Shown here piece after piece: positions 43,025 to 50,822 of a stretch of DNA of 52,387 nt. The number at the start of each line of letters is the position of its first letter. Position 1 is the first letter of the stretch. The DNA comes from Planctomycetota bacterium (lineage in GTDB: Bacteria; Planctomycetota; UBA1135; UBA2386): assembly GCA_021776805.1 (NCBI GenBank), contig JAJFFD010000218.1:1-52387 (forward strand), written 5' to 3'. The notes beneath the pieces were generated by a model. The model ran no database searches and was not told the origin of the DNA. It saw only the letters and a program-made list of their open reading frames with translations. The translations under genes and the position numbers were made by a program.

Positions 43025-43558
43025 ATGAGAAACTCAATCCTTAGTATTTCCCTCGCCCTGCTCGCCACGGCGCCCCTCACCGCACAAATCAGCGGTTCCA
43101 TCAACAGCAAGTATCCAACCAGCAGCCAGACCGTGGAGACCACCGACGGCGCCAAGGTCATGGTCAAGTACGCAGCGATCAACTTTGGCCAGGGCAAGTT
43201 CTTGGAGATGGCCAATTCCGAGGGTGGCCGCGAACGAATCAACTCAGGAGCGGAGAGTAAGCCCATCGGCTCCATGGAGACCAGTAAGGGTCTCAACATC
43301 GCCGGCAAGAACGTGGCGGCCGGCAAGTACGTCCTGGCATTCAAGATCGACAGCGACAGCAAGTGGAACCTGGCTCTCAAGTCCGGCGACACGGAGCACA
43401 TGTTTCCCCTCGCCATGGCAGACGCCGCTGAGAAGCAGGCCCGCCTGAGCATTACCCTCATGCCGAACGGCGCCGGCGATGCCTGCAGCGTCAACATCAA
43501 CTTCGGCACCAAGTCCTGCAGCCTCAAGGGTGCAGCCGCAAAGGATTCGGACGGCTGA
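43025..43558 (+). CDS. Secreted DUF2911-like protein
   Basis: The product is 177 aa with a signal peptide (MRNSILSISLALLATAPLTAQ). The rest resembles DUF2911: SSQTVETTDGAKVMVKYAAINFGQGKF, then GLNIAGKNVAAGKYVLAFKIDSDSKWNLAL. That family is made of small beta-rich secreted proteins of unknown function. Two Cys (in DACSVN and KSCSL) may form a disulfide. Amino acid use is Lys/Asn/Ser-rich compared with its neighbours, which suggests high expression or a different compositional history. It is followed by a strong bidirectional terminator. Confidence 0.72.
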   Translation: MRNSILSISLALLATAPLTAQISGSINSKYPTSSQTVETTDGAKVMVKYAAINFGQGKFLEMANSEGGRERINSGAESKPIGSMETSKGLNIAGKNVAAGKYVLAFKIDSDSKWNLALKSGDTEHMFPLAMADAAEKQARLSITLMPNGAGDACSVNINFGTKSCSLKGAAAKDSDG

Positions 43559-43589
43559 TCAGTTCAGCTGACTCGGATACCTAAAAAGC

Positions 43590-43628
43590 AAGGCGCTTCG
43601 GACCTGGTCCGAGCGCCTTCTTTCGTTC
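43590..43628 (+). terminator. Strong bidirectional intrinsic terminator
   Basis: A 14-base-pair stem with one bulged T (left arm 43590-43603, right arm 43607-43619) has a three-base loop and is followed by CTTTCGTTCC. On the other strand the preceding AAAAA gives a TTTTT tail (43583-43587). It lies between convergent DUF2911 and cytochrome genes and so probably ends both transcripts. Confidence 0.85.
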
Positions 43629-43646
43629 CTGGAGGGATGGGTGCTT

Positions 43647-44051
43647 TTAGCGGCCCATTGCCCGAACGATGGTCACCAAGGCTTGCAGAACTTCGGGCTC
43701 CTCGACGCGGGGCTCGTTGTTCTGCGCCATGAGTGGGTTGAGGCCAACTGCGGCGCCCCCCTCGAGGATGACCTTCTCGATGCGTTCATCCGTCGTCTGC
43801 TCCTGCCAGCTGGTCAAGGCAAAGCTACGCGGTCGCGGGGTCAGCTTGGCGCCGACGATGCCGTCACCCTCGCCAGTGAAACCGTGGCAGGTGGAGCAGA
43901 AGTCCCTGTAGTGCTTCTTGGCAAACTTCATGGGCTCGCTGTCTCCGGCCACTGGCTCGAGGTTGAAGGGCTCCTTCTTGGGCTGCTTGCAGCTGCCAGT
44001 CACGACTGCGATCAGGGTGAGAGCCAGGAGAGTCTTGGTCAGTTTCATCAT
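43647..44051 (-). CDS. Monohaem cytochrome c-like protein, probable lipoprotein
   Basis: The product is 134 aa from the ATG at 44051 (a second ATG is at 44048); the longer frame to 44171 has no signal-like start. A signal sequence ends at VVTGSC (Cys21). The haem site is FCSTCHGFTGEGDG (Cys52, Cys55, His56), and Met in NPLMAQNNE is the likely axial ligand. This is a class I cytochrome c pattern, similar to small periplasmic electron carriers. There is no adjacent oxidase. It is divergent from pruA. Confidence 0.85.
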   Translation of the reverse strand: MMKLTKTLLALTLIAVVTGSCKQPKKEPFNLEPVAGDSEPMKFAKKHYRDFCSTCHGFTGEGDGIVGAKLTPRPRSFALTSWQEQTTDERIEKVILEGGAAVGLNPLMAQNNEPRVEEPEVLQALVTIVRAMGR

Positions 44052-44180
44052 TCTGTTCGATGCCAGCGAATGGGCGGAGCATGGTGAGCTTTCGACCCTC
44101 CGCTGGCAAGCCCAAGAGCCGGCAAGGATTCGATTCCCCGGTCTTCGATCCCAGCGCGAGATCAGTAGCATGTGGACCCC

Positions 44181-45812
44181 ATGTCCAATGCCAGCTTCCG
44201 AGTTCCCCCTGCAGAAAACGAACCCATCTTCGACTACGCCCCTGGCAGCCTGGAACGGGCTGAGCTCCAGGCGAGCCTCGAAGAGCTCTCAGCCGAGAAG
44301 ATCGAGATCCCTCTGATCATCGGTGGCGAGGAGGTCCGAACCGGCAAGACGGCGCAAAGTGTCTGCCCGCACAAACATGGGCATGTCCTGGCCAATTACC
44401 AGCAGGGGGATCGGGACTCGGTGGACCAGGCCGCTCAGGCTGCGGCCAAGGTTGCCAGGGAATGGGCCGAGACCCCCTGGGAGGATCGTGCGGCGATCAT
44501 TCTCAAGGCTGCCGAACTCTTGGCCGGACCCTGGCGGCGGGTGATCAACGCCGCCACCATGCTCGGACAGAGCAAGAGCGCCTACCAGGCTGAGATCGAT
44601 TCGGCCTGCGAGTTGATCGACTTTTGGCGCTTCAACGTGGAGTACATGCAGGAGATCTACGACGAGCAGCCGATGAGCTCGCCTGGCTGCTGGAATCGCT
44701 TGGAGCAGCGACCTCTCGAGGGCTATGTCTTCGCCGTGACCCCTTTCAACTTCACCGCCATCGCCGGCAACTTGCCGACCGCACCTGCGCTCATGGGCAA
44801 CACGGTGATTTGGAAGCCAGCATCCTCGTCGATGTACTCGAGCTACCTGGTCATGCGCTTGCTCGAAGAAGCCGGCATGCCCCCAGGGGTGATCAACTTC
44901 GTGCCCGGTTCCGGTGGACAGATCGGTACTCCGGCAATCGAACACCAAGACCTCGCTGGAGTGCACTTCACTGGTTCGACTCCGGTCTTTCAGGGGATGT
45001 GGAAGCAGATCGGCGAGAACATTGCCGGCTACAAGTCCTACCCGCGCATCGTTGGTGAAACTGGTGGTAAGGATTTCATCTTTGCCCATCCCAGCGCACA
45101 CGTGAGTGCATTGGTTACCGCCATGGTGCGTGGCGCCTACGAGTATCAGGGTCAGAAGTGCTCTGCAGCCAGTCGCGCCTACATCCCGGCGTCAATCTGG
45201 CCAGAGGTTCGTGAGCAGTTCCTGGACACGGTGAAGACCATCAAGATGGGTTCGCCGGAGGATTTCTCAAACTTCATGAACGCGGTCATCGATCGCAATG
45301 CCTTCGAAACCATCAAGGGATACATCGAGCATGCCAAGGGCTGTCCGGACTCGGAGATTCTGATCGGCGGCGAATGCGATGACTCGGAGGGTTTCTTCGT
45401 GCAGCCGACGGCAATCTTAGCCAGCCGCCCGGACACGAAGACGATGGTCGAGGAGATCTTTGGCCCCGTGCTGAGCATCTTTGTCTACGAGGACAGCAAG
45501 ATCGAGGAAGCCCTGCAGTCCTGCGATACGGCTTCCGCCTATGGGTTGACCGGCGCGGTCTTCGCCCAGGAGCGCAAGGCGGTGATCCACATCGCCAGAA
45601 CCCTCCGCAATGCGGCGGGCAACTTCTACATCAACGACAAGCCCACGGGGGCGGTGGTCGGGCAGCAGCCCTTCGGTGGCAGCCGTGCTTCGGGAACCAA
45701 CGACAAGGCTGGCAGCAAGATGAACCTTCTGCGTTGGGTGTCTACCCGCACGATCAAGGAGACCTTCGTGCCGCCCGTGGATTACCGCTACCCCTTCATG
45801 GGTAGAGAATGA
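44181..45812 (+). CDS. pruA: 1-pyrroline-5-carboxylate dehydrogenase
   Basis: The enzyme oxidises glutamate semialdehyde/pyrroline-5-carboxylate to glutamate with NAD. From the ATG at 44181 it is 543 aa, the usual length of the single-domain ALDH4 type; a GTG at 44172 is in frame. Signature segments are FRVPPAENEPIFDYAPGS at the start, VTPFNFTAIAGNLPTAPALMGN, VGETGGKDF with the general-base Glu, the catalytic Cys in YQGQKCSAASRAY, and PFGGSRASGTNDKAG near the end. It lacks a PRODH domain, and no putA-like gene is here. It can finish the ornithine pathway begun by rocD. Confidence 0.95.
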   Translation: MSNASFRVPPAENEPIFDYAPGSLERAELQASLEELSAEKIEIPLIIGGEEVRTGKTAQSVCPHKHGHVLANYQQGDRDSVDQAAQAAAKVAREWAETPWEDRAAIILKAAELLAGPWRRVINAATMLGQSKSAYQAEIDSACELIDFWRFNVEYMQEIYDEQPMSSPGCWNRLEQRPLEGYVFAVTPFNFTAIAGNLPTAPALMGNTVIWKPASSSMYSSYLVMRLLEEAGMPPGVINFVPGSGGQIGTPAIEHQDLAGVHFTGSTPVFQGMWKQIGENIAGYKSYPRIVGETGGKDFIFAHPSAHVSALVTAMVRGAYEYQGQKCSAASRAYIPASIWPEVREQFLDTVKTIKMGSPEDFSNFMNAVIDRNAFETIKGYIEHAKGCPDSEILIGGECDDSEGFFVQPTAILASRPDTKTMVEEIFGPVLSIFVYEDSKIEEALQSCDTASAYGLTGAVFAQERKAVIHIARTLRNAAGNFYINDKPTGAVVGQQPFGGSRASGTNDKAGSKMNLLRWVSTRTIKETFVPPVDYRYPFMGRE

Positions 45813-47545
45813 GGGCGCGCTTCGGGCTTCTGTTCCTGCTCTCTTCGGCTCTCGCCGGGCAGGAACCAACGGAGCTCCATCTGCTACGCAAGCCGCATAG
45901 CCTGCTCCTGCAAGTGGACGGGCCGGGGAAGCTGATCCCCGCGTTTCGGGCTACCAACTTCGGGAGCATGTTGGCGAGCGAGGGCAGTAGCGAACTGAAG
46001 GCAACGCTGCAGCGCCCCTTTCGCGAGCTCCTCGAGGGCTTGAGCGAGAAGGCCGGTGGACGACTGAGCCTCCTGCTGGGCGAGTTGGAGGACTATCGCG
46101 GCCGGATCAGTCTGGCCCTGGACTTCACTGCGCATCCCCAGGCCTGGGCAGGGGTCGGTCCTCTGGCATCTGCTGTATTGATCCTGGCTCCCGACGATGC
46201 TGAGGATCTCGCCGCCATTGCCGAGCAGGTCGCAGAGAGCCTGACACCGAGCAAGCTCAGATCGGGGAGCATTTCCATCGAGGACAGAGAACGGGTCATC
46301 GAGGACAGAGAACCGGCCATCGAGGACAGAGAATTGCCCTGCCTTTTCTTTTCTGAGGATGGCCAGGACGGCTTCTCTCTGCCATTCATCTACGAAGGGC
46401 ATCTGCTGCTGATGTACTCGGAAGATCTGTCGGCCTACGCCGCGAAGCTTCTCAGTCATGAGGGTGAGAGCTTCGCAAGCACTGCGGAGTTTCGTGCCAG
46501 CCCGCTTGCCTTGCGCATGGACTTGCCCCAGCTCCTCGGTCTTGCTGACGACGATGCCTCCTGGCAGCTGGTGAACTTGGACGCAGCCAAGATGTTCGAG
46601 GTCTTGGGTCTAACCAGCCTGCAGGAGATGCAATTTCTCCTCAAGCCTGCCGGCCCGCGCATCATGCTGGAGAGCAGCATTCTCTTCGGAGAGGGAGAGC
46701 GTGGAGTCTTCGGCGCCCTCTTCTCTGCGCAGCAGGGCGAGCCCAAGTTGCTGGACTACGTTCCTGAGTCCAGTCGGACCTGGCGCGCCGCCAATCTGCA
46801 CACGCAACAACTGTTGCGCACGATCAGCCGCGGTCTGGCCCTTGGCTTCAATGGCGATGCAGACAAGCCGGGCATGCTGGAGGAATTCAAGGCCAAGACG
46901 GGAGTCGACATTCTCGAGGATATCTGCGCCCGCCTCGAGCCGAGTAGTCTGCAGCTGGTTGATCTGCCGGCCTTCGAAGACGAAGACCCGACGGATGATC
47001 AACCTTGGAACTTGTGCATGCTTTTCCGGGTTCGCGAAGCGCAGGAATTTGCGAAGTCCTGGCGGAAGATCATGGCTGACGATGGGCTCGGGCTCAGTTT
47101 TGGGGAGGCAGAGGAGTACTTCGGTAGCGAAGTGCACAGCGCTGGTTTCTTCGCTGCAAGCGACGAGTTCGCCTACGCGCTCAGGGAAGATGTCCTCTTC
47201 CTTGCCCTGGGAGATCGTGCCAGGGATCGTTTGCTGACCGCGCTCCAGCATGTGAGCAAGCTTGGCGCTGGGAAGAACGAGCTATCCCGGGAATTCGAAC
47301 GTTTGCTGCGCAATCAGCCGCCTGGCTACAACGGCGCGAGCAAGATCGATCTGCTGCGTTACCTGGAGATTCTCCCTGGGATAGGATCCATGGGCCTGGG
47401 TGGCGAGGTAGGTAGAGATTTCGATGCTACCTGGGAGCGGATGGGTGCTGACATCATCAAGCTCTTGCGTGCCCATGACCTCGATTCTCTCTATGCCTTC
47501 ATGGGCTACGCGAGTGATCGTTTTCGTCACCGCCTGCTCTGGTAG
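45809..47545 (+). CDS. Secreted hypothetical protein, DUF3352-like, with a triplicated 7-residue repeat
   Basis: The product is 578 aa. A signal peptide (MRARFGLLFLLSSALAGQ) leads a long alpha/beta protein. It is coupled to pruA by an ATGA overlap. The layout (PQAWAGVGPLASAVLILAP, WRAANLHTQQLLRT, LEPSSLQLVDLPAF, and an FRVREAQEFAKSWRKIM segment) is like the substrate-domain-like DUF3352 proteins, but I am not certain. Three tandem copies of a 21-base unit (46276-46338) encode IEDRE repeats near residue 157-176. No catalytic motif is visible. Function unknown; envelope location likely. Confidence 0.65.
   Translation: MRARFGLLFLLSSALAGQEPTELHLLRKPHSLLLQVDGPGKLIPAFRATNFGSMLASEGSSELKATLQRPFRELLEGLSEKAGGRLSLLLGELEDYRGRISLALDFTAHPQAWAGVGPLASAVLILAPDDAEDLAAIAEQVAESLTPSKLRSGSISIEDRERVIEDREPAIEDRELPCLFFSEDGQDGFSLPFIYEGHLLLMYSEDLSAYAAKLLSHEGESFASTAEFRASPLALRMDLPQLLGLADDDASWQLVNLDAAKMFEVLGLTSLQEMQFLLKPAGPRIMLESSILFGEGERGVFGALFSAQQGEPKLLDYVPESSRTWRAANLHTQQLLRTISRGLALGFNGDADKPGMLEEFKAKTGVDILEDICARLEPSSLQLVDLPAFEDEDPTDDQPWNLCMLFRVREAQEFAKSWRKIMADDGLGLSFGEAEEYFGSEVHSAGFFAASDEFAYALREDVLFLALGDRARDRLLTALQHVSKLGAGKNELSREFERLLRNQPPGYNGASKIDLLRYLEILPGIGSMGLGGEVGRDFDATWERMGADIIKLLRAHDLDSLYAFMGYASDRFRHRLLW
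46276..46338 (+). repeat. Three tandem copies of a 21-base unit inside a coding region
   Basis: The unit begins CATCGAGGACAGAGAA and is repeated at 46276-46296, 46297-46317 and 46318-46338, with variation in the last five bases. It keeps the reading frame and gives three IEDRE heptads in the secreted protein. Such repeats can change copy number between strains. Confidence 0.9.
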
Positions 47546-47547
47546 CT

Positions 47548-48336
47548 CTAGTCGACTCGCTGCAGAAGCCAAAGCGCACCGACCACGGGGCCGAGGAGAA
47601 GTTCGGTCTCCGCCCGCTGTCGACTCACGAAGTCCTGGATACTCGTGCTCAGCTCGGGCAGCTCCTCGGCGAGGGCTTGCGCAGGCTTCTCCATCGCGTC
47701 CAGCATGCTTAGATACTGCTGCCGTGACTCGGGGCCGTCGATGATGCGTTCGGCGAGGATCTTGTCGCCATGACTGCAGAGCTGTGCCCGGACTTCGGCT
47801 TGCTCTGGGCAGTCGATATCGGCGAGATCCGTGGCTGTGGCACGCGCCGGGTCCAGATAGGCGTCGTCGATGAGGATGAGCCCGCCTGGTTTCACGCATT
47901 GGCGGAGATGTGCCAGGGTCGACTGTAGATCGCCGAGCACATCACCTAGCGCCAGCAGGCAGACCAGGTCATGCTCGCCTTCTTGCTTGGCGACTTCCCG
48001 CAGATCTGCCAGTCGGAAGCTGCAGGAGGCTTCGATGCCCTGATCTCTTGCCCCTGCTCTGGCGTGCTTCAGGAACTCGGCCATGCCGTCAATCCCAAGC
48101 ACTCGCGAGCCATACTTGCTGGCCAAGGCGATGGCCACCGCGCCCTTCCCACAACCAAGATCGAGAACGCTGGCCTCAGCTGGCAGGCCCTGGCCATCCA
48201 GAACGGCGAGAACCTCCTCCGCTTGGCAACCGAGGTCTTCGAGACCAACAAAGAGTCGATGCAGATGGGGGAGCAGTTCTGGCTCCGCATCCATACTGGC
48301 TGCCATGCTTGCGGCAAGGTCGTCGCGAGCGCTCAT
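47548..48336 (-). CDS. Class I SAM-dependent methyltransferase
   Basis: The product is 262 aa. The SAM motif I is VLDLGCGKGAVAIALAS (about 57-73). The acidic loop at the end of beta-2 is VLGIDGM. A motif like post-I/IV appears in HDLVCLLALGDVLGD and the PGGLILIDDAYLD strand follows. The N-terminal about 50 residues (Leu-rich helices) and C-terminal helices may set the substrate. It starts 2 bases after the stop of the Rieske oxygenase gene and is probably co-transcribed with it, so it may methylate the oxygenated product. That link is inference. Confidence 0.85.
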   Translation of the reverse strand: MSARDDLAASMAASMDAEPELLPHLHRLFVGLEDLGCQAEEVLAVLDGQGLPAEASVLDLGCGKGAVAIALASKYGSRVLGIDGMAEFLKHARAGARDQGIEASCSFRLADLREVAKQEGEHDLVCLLALGDVLGDLQSTLAHLRQCVKPGGLILIDDAYLDPARATATDLADIDCPEQAEVRAQLCSHGDKILAERIIDGPESRQQYLSMLDAMEKPAQALAEELPELSTSIQDFVSRQRAETELLLGPVVGALWLLQRVD

Positions 48337-48338
48337 GT

Positions 48339-49460
48339 TCAGGTATCGATGACCCTGGGCATGGGTTCATGCCCGCATAGGTACTCGGCGAGCAGGCGGT
48401 GGAATTGATGCAGGCCGGCTTCTCGCGATGGTGAGTAGCGCCCTGGTTGGAACAGGCGTGAGCGAATCCCCCGCTGCACCTTGGCCACCGCTGCACCGTC
48501 CTCGAGTTCTACGGTATCCAGGTCACCACCGGCGCCCTGGCCACGCAACTCGGGTTTGCAGACAAAGGTAAGGTAGGTGACCCGGCAATGTCCCATGCCA
48601 CGGGGATGGATCAGGTTGATGGACAGACCCCAGGGGTAGAAGTTGAACATGAGGTTGGGAAAGAGGAAGGCGAAGTAGCCAGCGATCCTCTTGCCAGCAT
48701 CCGGGTGCTTCGCCGGCAGATCAAAGGCAGCCTCACCCTGCGAAGCTTCGGCCACCTGGATGTTGCCAGACGCGAATAGCTCAGTTCGGTAGCTGGCGAA
48801 GTCGATGCTCTTGCTCAATCCACGATGCACCCAGGGCAGGTGGAAGCCTTCGAGGGCGTTCTCCATGTACAGGGCCCAGTTGGCTTCGACCTCGTACTCG
48901 CGGGTTTCCGTTGGCTCGCTTGGCCAATCCGCGTTCAACCAGGGGGCCGTGGGCCGGTTCAGGGTCTCGATCCACCTCTCGAAGTCGAGCTTGGGGTGGA
49001 GTGCGGCGAAGCTGAAGCCCTGCCACTCGCCGACTGCGGCGCGGGGCAGGTCATCCTCTTCGCTGGGGAAATTCTCAGCGGCTTCGAACTCGGGGGAAGC
49101 CTGCAGGCGGCCTTGTAGATCGAACTGTCGGCCGTGATAGGGACAGCGCAGGGAATTGGCCGCGCAGGCCTTCTCCACAAGAGGCATGCCACGATGGGTG
49201 CAGACATTGGAAAGGCAGCGCAGTCGATCGTTTTCGTCACGGGCCAAGAGCAGGGCTTCATCAAGGCAGCCGGGCAGCAGGGTCCATGGGTGCAGGCCAT
49301 TGCCCCTTGGTTGGAAGCGGGCTGCGGGGCTCAATTGCCAGCTTCTGGGAAAGACCCGTTCGCAGAGCGCCTGCCACCAGTCCGAGTCTCGGTAGAGTTC
49401 GACCGGAGGCATGCGGGCACGCCTGATGTCCGGATCGATGCGAAAGGGGCGAAAGCTCAC
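48339..49460 (-). CDS. Rieske non-haem iron oxygenase, alpha subunit
   Basis: Rieske oxygenases hydroxylate or demethylate organic substrates with O2. The product is 373 aa from GTG 49460, chosen because it follows the stop of the DJ-1 gene by 5 bases and keeps the conserved FRIDPDIRRARMPP start; ATG 49412 is an alternative. The Rieske cluster ligands are Cys87, His89, Cys106 and His109 (CTH...CPYH). The mononuclear iron site is ENALEGFHLPWVH with His207 and His212. No dedicated reductase or ferredoxin lies adjacent, though fprA is elsewhere in the window. The substrate is not readable. Confidence 0.87.
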   Translation of the reverse strand: MSFRPFRIDPDIRRARMPPVELYRDSDWWQALCERVFPRSWQLSPAARFQPRGNGLHPWTLLPGCLDEALLLARDENDRLRCLSNVCTHRGMPLVEKACAANSLRCPYHGRQFDLQGRLQASPEFEAAENFPSEEDDLPRAAVGEWQGFSFAALHPKLDFERWIETLNRPTAPWLNADWPSEPTETREYEVEANWALYMENALEGFHLPWVHRGLSKSIDFASYRTELFASGNIQVAEASQGEAAFDLPAKHPDAGKRIAGYFAFLFPNLMFNFYPWGLSINLIHPRGMGHCRVTYLTFVCKPELRGQGAGGDLDTVELEDGAAVAKVQRGIRSRLFQPGRYSPSREAGLHQFHRLLAEYLCGHEPMPRVIDT

Positions 49461-49465
49461 GGCCT

Positions 49466-50179
49466 TTACTTGTCGCTCGCGATGTGATGCGGAATGCGTT
49501 TCAGGTCCCAATTGACCACGAGTCCCTGGCCGATGCGGCGTGCGACTTCCTGGCCGTAGAGCTTTTCAACCAGATAGAAAGCCGGGTCATAGCTGATGGC
49601 GCCGCCGGCGCCAGTGATCGCCTTGCCGTCCGCGACAAAGCTCAACTCCTCGTGGACCGCCAGATGAGGATAGCGCTCGCGAAAGGGTCCAAGGTCACCA
49701 GGGAAGGTCGTGCACTGGAGGCCGTCGAGGAGGCCAGCTTCCGCCAGGAGAAAGGCGCCGTCACAGACCGAGAGGATGTACCCGGCGGCAGTCCCCCTAG
49801 CCTTCAGCCACTCGATCAACCTCTCGTCTTCCAAGTCCGAGTCCATGTTGTGTTCCGAGCTGGGAACCACCAAAACGTCGATGCGCGGGGCGTCGTCCAA
49901 ATCGTAGTCGGGAAGCATTCGTAGACCCTCGAAGCTCGTAACGACGGACTTGTCTCGCCCAACGGTGAAGACCCGCATCCCCGGGCTGGCGTGGAAGGCC
50001 GTGTGCTGGAACACGTCGTAGGGCGCCATCAGCTCGGAATTGTAGACTCGGTCGAGCATGAGTATTCCCACCTGAACAGCGCCTTCATCCGGTTCCTGGA
50101 CCCTGGTTGACTGGGTTGGGGATGCGCAGGCGCCCACTAGCAGGACTGCGCAGAGGCTGCTCACCAGCTGTCGATTCAT
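49466..50179 (-). CDS. DJ-1/PfpI family lipoprotein
   Basis: The product is 237 aa. A signal peptide ends with a lipobox LLVGAC (Cys18). The domain begins at about 35 (VQVGILMLDRVYNSELMAPYDVFQHT) and contains the nucleophile elbow ILSVCDGAFLLAEAGLLDG with Cys139. Glu near the N-terminus (Glu49 in NSELMAPYDVF) is the usual partner of the Cys. The family is like the N-terminal domain of GATase1-type AraC regulators, but this one has no DNA-binding domain and appears to be exported. It starts the run with the Rieske oxygenase and methyltransferase; its role there is unknown. Confidence 0.82.
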   Translation of the reverse strand: MNRQLVSSLCAVLLVGACASPTQSTRVQEPDEGAVQVGILMLDRVYNSELMAPYDVFQHTAFHASPGMRVFTVGRDKSVVTSFEGLRMLPDYDLDDAPRIDVLVVPSSEHNMDSDLEDERLIEWLKARGTAAGYILSVCDGAFLLAEAGLLDGLQCTTFPGDLGPFRERYPHLAVHEELSFVADGKAITGAGGAISYDPAFYLVEKLYGQEVARRIGQGLVVNWDLKRIPHHIASDK

Positions 50180-50225
50180 GTGCTCATGCTACTCGCCATC
50201 GATGCATTTGCGCTATCTTCAGCGC

Positions 50226-50822
50226 ATGCGCATTAGCCGTGTGTACACGCGAACAGGTGACAGGGGTCGTACGAGCCTGGTCGGTGGACAGGAAGTCGAT
50301 AAGGATGATCCACGGGTCGAGGCCTTTGGTGCTGTGGACGAACTCAACTCGGTCTTGGGTCTCGCGCGGGTCTTCAACCAGAAGAGCCAGGCAGCTCAAC
50401 AGGCCAAGGATGAGATCGATGGCATCCTCCGTGTCGTACAAAACGAGCTCTTTAACCTCGGCGGAAATCTGGCTACCCGCTTGGAGGATCGGGTCGAGGG
50501 CATGCCCACCGTATGCGCCGAGGATATTCTGCGCTTGGAGAGGGATTGCGACCGGCTCAATGAGGACTTGGGGCCCCTCCGAGAATTCATCCTGCCAGGC
50601 GGAGGTGAGACAGGTGCGTTCCTGCATCAGGGGCGCACGGTCTGTCGGCGTGCCGAGCGTAGGGTCTTGAGTTTGGGCCGGCAGGAACCAGGCGCAGATG
50701 CGGAAAGCCTGCGCTACCTCAATCGACTTTCGGATCTTCTCTTCGTGATGGCTCGTTGGGCAGCCAAGGCTGAGGGCCTGAGCGAGTACCTCTGGCAAAA
50801 GCCCGGTGCCGAGCAGAAGTAG
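50226..50822 (+). CDS. Cob(I)alamin adenosyltransferase, PduO type
   Basis: The enzyme makes adenosylcobalamin from cob(I)alamin and ATP. It is 198 aa from the ATG at 50226; the frame opens at 50178. The ATP site is VYTRTGDRGRTSLVGG (5-20) and RVEAFGAVDELNSVLGLAR. The C-terminal motif is FILPGGGETGAFLHQGRTVCRRAER with the conserved Arg residues. The trimer-type PduO fold is expected. It overlaps the glycerate kinase gene by 17 bases. No cobalamin biosynthesis genes are nearby, so it may act in salvage. A cobalamin riboswitch was not recognised upstream. Confidence 0.93.
   Translation: MRISRVYTRTGDRGRTSLVGGQEVDKDDPRVEAFGAVDELNSVLGLARVFNQKSQAAQQAKDEIDGILRVVQNELFNLGGNLATRLEDRVEGMPTVCAEDILRLERDCDRLNEDLGPLREFILPGGGETGAFLHQGRTVCRRAERRVLSLGRQEPGADAESLRYLNRLSDLLFVMARWAAKAEGLSEYLWQKPGAEQK

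Noticed and set aside
44052..44171. Extended start for the cytochrome gene
   Set aside because: The region lacks a signal peptide and overlaps the divergent promoter space of pruA; the ATG at 44051 gives a proper signal sequence.
46276..46338. A CRISPR-like array
   Set aside because: The units are only 21 bases, contiguous, without spacers, and keep the reading frame of a longer gene.
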